Shown here in pieces: positions 61,008 to 64,000 of a stretch of DNA of 64,000 nt; within the stretch, counting starts at the first letter, position 1, and each line of letters starts with the position of its first letter. Source of the DNA: Leptospiraceae bacterium (GTDB lineage Bacteria > Spirochaetota > Leptospiria > Leptospirales > Leptospiraceae); NCBI GenBank assembly GCA_016708435.1, contig JADJFV010000034.1, forward strand, positions 310,001 to 374,000, in the 5' to 3' direction. The notes beneath the pieces were generated by a model that did no database searches, was not told where the DNA came from, and saw nothing but the letters and a program-made list of their open reading frames with translations. A program made the translations under genes and the position numbers.

Positions 61008-62807
61008 CTATTCTAGGCTAACTCTCATTATCCCACGAACGGAATTGCAAAGATAGACTCTATCTGCAAACTGTAAGTCGGCGATGGTGAGAGTTTTTTC
61101 TTTTAACTTTCCTTTTTTCAGTAAATACTCTCTCATGACTCCGGGCAATGCTCCCGATGACAGGGGTGGAGTATAATATTGATTATCCTTCTTAATAAAT
61201 AGATTGTAAATCGAAGTTTCTACTACTTCTTCTTTTTCATTTAAAAATACAAAATCCATAAAGCCTTCTTTCATAGCTCGTTTATATTCTTCATTATAAG
61301 TTTTACGAATGGTAGTCTTATGAGACTGGAAAATGTTTTTAGAATTAATACGGACTTGACTCAGTTTAATTCTTCCAAGAGATTTCTTTTGAATTTGTAT
61401 ATTAGAATGTTCTAATTGAAGTTTCCCATCCCGAAAGAGTTCTAGTCTAAGCTTTACTTTAGATGATTTATCTATTTTGTCCTTACTATATTGAGTGATA
61501 GCATTTACAATCTCCTCTTCGTTGTAAGAAAATCCAAAGAAGTTAGCGGATTTTTCTAGTCTTTGTAAATGTAAAGAGAGTAGAGTAGGCTTGCCGTTTC
61601 GTAAGAGTATACTCTCAATTAGCTGCAAAGGTATTGCACCTAATAAAAACCTCTGTTTAACAATGCATTCTTCGTATTCTCTTTTAGGATTCGAATCCCA
61701 TACGATTCCACTTCCAACTCCCATCGTTCCTTTTCCATTTTCTAAAACAATTGTGCGTATGGGTATATTGAAAATAGCCTCCTCTTTAGAAATAAACCCA
61801 ATCGCTCCAGTATATACATCTCTGAACGTGGATTCCAATTCCTGAATGATTTGCATGGTTCTATATTTAGGCGCACCGGTGATAGAGCCTCCGGGTAGGA
61901 GTGCTTTGAATAATTGGTAGTAGTCTACACTTTCCTTCAAAGTGGATTTTACTGTCGAAGTCATTTGAAAGAGAGTTTCGTATTTTTCTATCTGCCTTAA
62001 TTTCTCTACCTGAACTGTGCCGAGCTTTGCAATCTTACCAAAATCATTTCGAATTAAATCTACTATCATACTATTCTCAGCTTTTGTCTTGGAGTCCTGA
62101 CTTAGTTCTTTCAGTAAATTTCTATCGTCTAATTCGGATTTTCCTCTTGGGCTTGTTCCCTTCATCGGTCTTGCTAGTAGAGTATTATTTTTACGTTTAA
62201 AAAATAATTCGGGAGACAGAGATAGAATTTGCCTTTTGCCGTCATGGACTATCGCCGAGTAGGCGACTGGCTGTCTTTTCTTTAAGGCTTCGTATAGATG
62301 GAAAGGATTTCCTTCCAAATCAAAGCCTACTCGAAAGGTAAAATTAACCTGATAGGTTTCTCCTCTTTTGATATAGTCTAGAATTTTGAGAACTTTTCCT
62401 TCATATTCGGCTTGGCTCAGATTCATGGAAAGGGAATGAATTGCAAAAGAGTCCTGTTGCGGCGAAATGGAATTAGCCGTAGACTCTGTAATTCGTGGAT
62501 TCTCATATACACCAAACCAGGCAAGCGGAAATGCAAATGGAAAATTCTCTAAGGGACGGCGAAAGCCTTCCTCGAATAAATACCCCGCCTCGTAGGAAAG
62601 GTATCCTGCCAGATAAAAGCCTCTCTCGATATAAGAATCTATTTTTTTTATCAGGCTTTCCAGGTCGTTAAATGTATTTGCCGCAAGCACTTCTACCGGC
62701 TTTGAGAATAGAAAGGTTCTAGTTTCGTCCTGCGAAGGCAGAGTTGTTTCGAGTAAAACTGAATTTGGTTGTGCTAAGGCTAGTTCAGAATCCATATTTC
62801 TGCTCAT
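61008..62807 (-). CDS. Fused aminodeoxychorismate synthase I and 4-amino-4-deoxychorismate lyase
   Basis: I start this at the ATG at 62807 (MSRNMDSE; the ATG at 62795 is the alternative), giving 599 residues; a TTG at 62840 would add eleven. The N-terminal 360 residues are PabB/chorismate-binding: YQVNFTFRV, LLARPMKGTSPRG with the catalytic Lys of the PIKGT motif, ENSMIVDLIRNDFGK, LPGGSITGAPK. The C-terminal 240 are a class IV aminotransferase-like PabC: PTLLSLHLQRL, TTIRKTYNEEY with the probable PLP Lys, LPGVMREYLL. Together they make p-aminobenzoate for folate. PabA is not in the window. Confidence 0.92.
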   Translation of the reverse strand: MSRNMDSELALAQPNSVLLETTLPSQDETRTFLFSKPVEVLAANTFNDLESLIKKIDSYIERGFYLAGYLSYEAGYLFEEGFRRPLENFPFAFPLAWFGVYENPRITESTANSISPQQDSFAIHSLSMNLSQAEYEGKVLKILDYIKRGETYQVNFTFRVGFDLEGNPFHLYEALKKRQPVAYSAIVHDGKRQILSLSPELFFKRKNNTLLARPMKGTSPRGKSELDDRNLLKELSQDSKTKAENSMIVDLIRNDFGKIAKLGTVQVEKLRQIEKYETLFQMTSTVKSTLKESVDYYQLFKALLPGGSITGAPKYRTMQIIQELESTFRDVYTGAIGFISKEEAIFNIPIRTIVLENGKGTMGVGSGIVWDSNPKREYEECIVKQRFLLGAIPLQLIESILLRNGKPTLLSLHLQRLEKSANFFGFSYNEEEIVNAITQYSKDKIDKSSKVKLRLELFRDGKLQLEHSNIQIQKKSLGRIKLSQVRINSKNIFQSHKTTIRKTYNEEYKRAMKEGFMDFVFLNEKEEVVETSIYNLFIKKDNQYYTPPLSSGALPGVMREYLLKKGKLKEKTLTIADLQFADRVYLCNSVRGIMRVSLE

Positions 62808-62886
62808 TTTAATTTTTAGAACAAAAAAGTATATTGACAAAATCTGAAAAGGAGTATACTGAGCGAAATTTTTCTAGGGGGAAATT

Positions 62887-63276
62887 ATGGCAGAAGCCAA
62901 ACAATTATTTAACCAATCCTTTACAGTTTTTGACGCAAAGAAACAAAAACGTAAAAAGGCAAGAGTTCGGCTGAGCACTCCTGGCTCCTTTTATTTAAAC
63001 ACGCATAAGCATAGAGTGAATAATTGTCATTTAGTCGATTTAGGAACGGGTGGTCTAACCATTCAATCCGGAAGCATTCTTTATATCGGTGATGGCATCA
63101 CGGTAGAATTTGAACTCAACAACCAAAAGCTTCGCATCCCCGGAGTAGTCGCCCGCGCCACCGGCAAAGACTACGTTGTGCGTTACGACGAGTTGCCCCC
63201 CTTTGAAACCGATGTCATACAAGACTATATCCACAAAGTATTTTTTAGAGATGATAAGGGGAAGGAGAAGAAGTAG
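62887..63276 (+). CDS. PilZ-like domain protein
   Basis: A 129-residue cytosolic protein, basic at the start (KKQKRKKARVR), followed by one beta-barrel PilZ-like domain (about 24-115). The c-di-GMP motif is weak: the N-terminal basic patch ends in RKKARVR (RxxxR present) and the second motif reads DLGTGGL in place of DxSxxG. So c-di-GMP binding is possible and may be linked to the phytochrome HD-GYP protein. It is divergent from the PabB-PabC gene. The ribosome site GGGGGAAATT precedes the ATG. Confidence 0.72.
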   Translation: MAEAKQLFNQSFTVFDAKKQKRKKARVRLSTPGSFYLNTHKHRVNNCHLVDLGTGGLTIQSGSILYIGDGITVEFELNNQKLRIPGVVARATGKDYVVRYDELPPFETDVIQDYIHKVFFRDDKGKEKK

Positions 63277-63289
63277 GGGCGACATTTTG

Positions 63290-64000
63290 TTACGCGAGAG
63301 TTAAATATAATAATTCTCGCGCCCTTGTTGCGGCTACGTAGTATTTAGCGCGCTCTAAGATCTCAGGATTATCCGTTAGACTAGAAACTTCCGAACAGGC
63401 TAAGATAATTACTCTAAATTCAAGTCCCTTAATTCTTTCCATACTTCCAATTCGAATGCCTTCAATTTTGTCTTCTGGATCATCTTCTTTTGATTTTAAT
63501 TCTATATGAGAAATATTTTTCTTAGTCAATTCTTGCACAATGTCTTTTTTGTATGGTGTGATACAAATCTCGTGCGCTAAAAAATTATGAACTTTCAGCA
63601 ATTCTTCTACCCATTTTCCAATTTGAATCGATTCAGATTTTGAATCCTTAACATGTGCTATAATTGGAGCGGGTCCACTTAGATAAGATTGCTCTCCTTG
63701 CTGTTTGACTTTATCCCCTTCAAAGTCACTAATATCTAAACCGGAAAGAATAGAGTCCGCATATTTTCTGATTTGTTCGCTCGTTCTATAGTTGATTTTG
63801 AGTCGATATGATCTTCCTCTCGTTTCTATACCACCCCGACTGAGCGGAAAATGTTTTTGGTAAATTCTCTGATTTCCATCGCCTGCCAGTGTGAGAGTGT
63901 CCGTCTTTCCTATGCTGTTTTTATTGAGTGCTGCTACGAGTCGAATGGATTCTAAACTAAAATCTTGAATTTCATCAACTAGAATATGAGTAAACGATTT
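63290..64000 (-). CDS. UvrD/Rep-type helicase, N-terminus cut by the window edge
   Basis: The frame is open from the right edge to the stop at 63290 (about 236 residues), so the N-terminal helicase domain with Walker A is missing. Visible are ILVDEIQDFS (motif II, DEIQD), LAGDGNQRIYQ (motif III), INYRTSEQIRKYA (motif IV) and late VAATRARELLYL (motif VI). It is an SF1A 3'-to-5' helicase, or a related nuclease-helicase, of DNA repair or defence. The gene runs into the next window. It is 13 bases from the PilZ gene, convergent. Confidence 0.85.
   Translation of the reverse strand, partial: KSFTHILVDEIQDFSLESIRLVAALNKNSIGKTDTLTLAGDGNQRIYQKHFPLSRGGIETRGRSYRLKINYRTSEQIRKYADSILSGLDISDFEGDKVKQQGEQSYLSGPAPIIAHVKDSKSESIQIGKWVEELLKVHNFLAHEICITPYKKDIVQELTKKNISHIELKSKEDDPEDKIEGIRIGSMERIKGLEFRVIILACSEVSSLTDNPEILERAKYYVAATRARELLYLTLA

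Overview
The window looks like a stretch of chromosome from an AT-rich, Gram-negative spirochaete, most likely an environmental member of the Leptospiraceae. The call rests on short spirochaete-type lipoprotein signals, an OmpL47-like beta-rich exported protein, many signalling proteins with membrane/PAS modules, and an aerobic cytochrome oxidase operon. It is inference: the window holds no rRNA or other phylogenetic marker. I saw no tRNA, rRNA, prophage, complete insertion sequence or CRISPR array.

Layout. 1-14 kb: edge lipoprotein, membrane-anchored coiled-coil protein, orphan RND pump, ychF, then a minus-strand run (YheT-like hydrolase, small acidic protein, clpP, FtsB/DivIC-like protein, eno), then coaE, a SPOR protein and two exported proteins of unknown role. 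14-23 kb: a sensory island with a bacteriophytochrome whose output is HD-GYP plus a degenerate GGDEF, two tandem paralogous 7TM-PAS histidine kinases (the first broken by two +1 frameshifts), and a receiver-kinase protein with Lys at the phospho-accepting His position. 23-34 kb: a Gld-like ABC operon, a gamma-carbonic anhydrase, a signal-peptidase-I homologue lacking both catalytic residues, glycosyltransferase genes, an OmpL47-like protein and a LuxR-type regulator. 34.8-40 kb: the cytochrome c oxidase operon, headed by an easily missed 50-residue membrane protein and ended by a 66-residue Cys-rich membrane protein.

40-49 kb is an accessory region in decay. It holds palindromic repeats, an intact ParE-type toxin-antitoxin pair, three damaged PIN-type modules, a caspase-like protein, a DUF1566-type lipoprotein, direct duplications, signal-peptide stubs and a frameshifted desaturase. 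49-64 kb returns to intact envelope and housekeeping genes: 5-alpha-reductase-like protein, zinc phospholipase-C-like protein, PBP1a, LysM-M23 peptidase, DUF900 hydrolase lipoprotein, degenerate 5'-nucleotidase-like protein, Slt-type transglycosylase, Ala-rich lipoprotein, fused PabB-PabC, PilZ protein and a UvrD-type helicase cut by the edge.

Two families of palindromic intergenic elements recur: about 114-198 bp elements with CACAGAG-type ends (four copies, one a half copy) and about 80-85 bp cores with CACGAAG-type ends (three copies). The strongest candidates for something new are the light-sensor/c-di-GMP/kinase island, the catalytically dead enzyme homologues (signal peptidase, 5'-nucleotidase, His-less kinase) and the small proteins flanking the oxidase operon.
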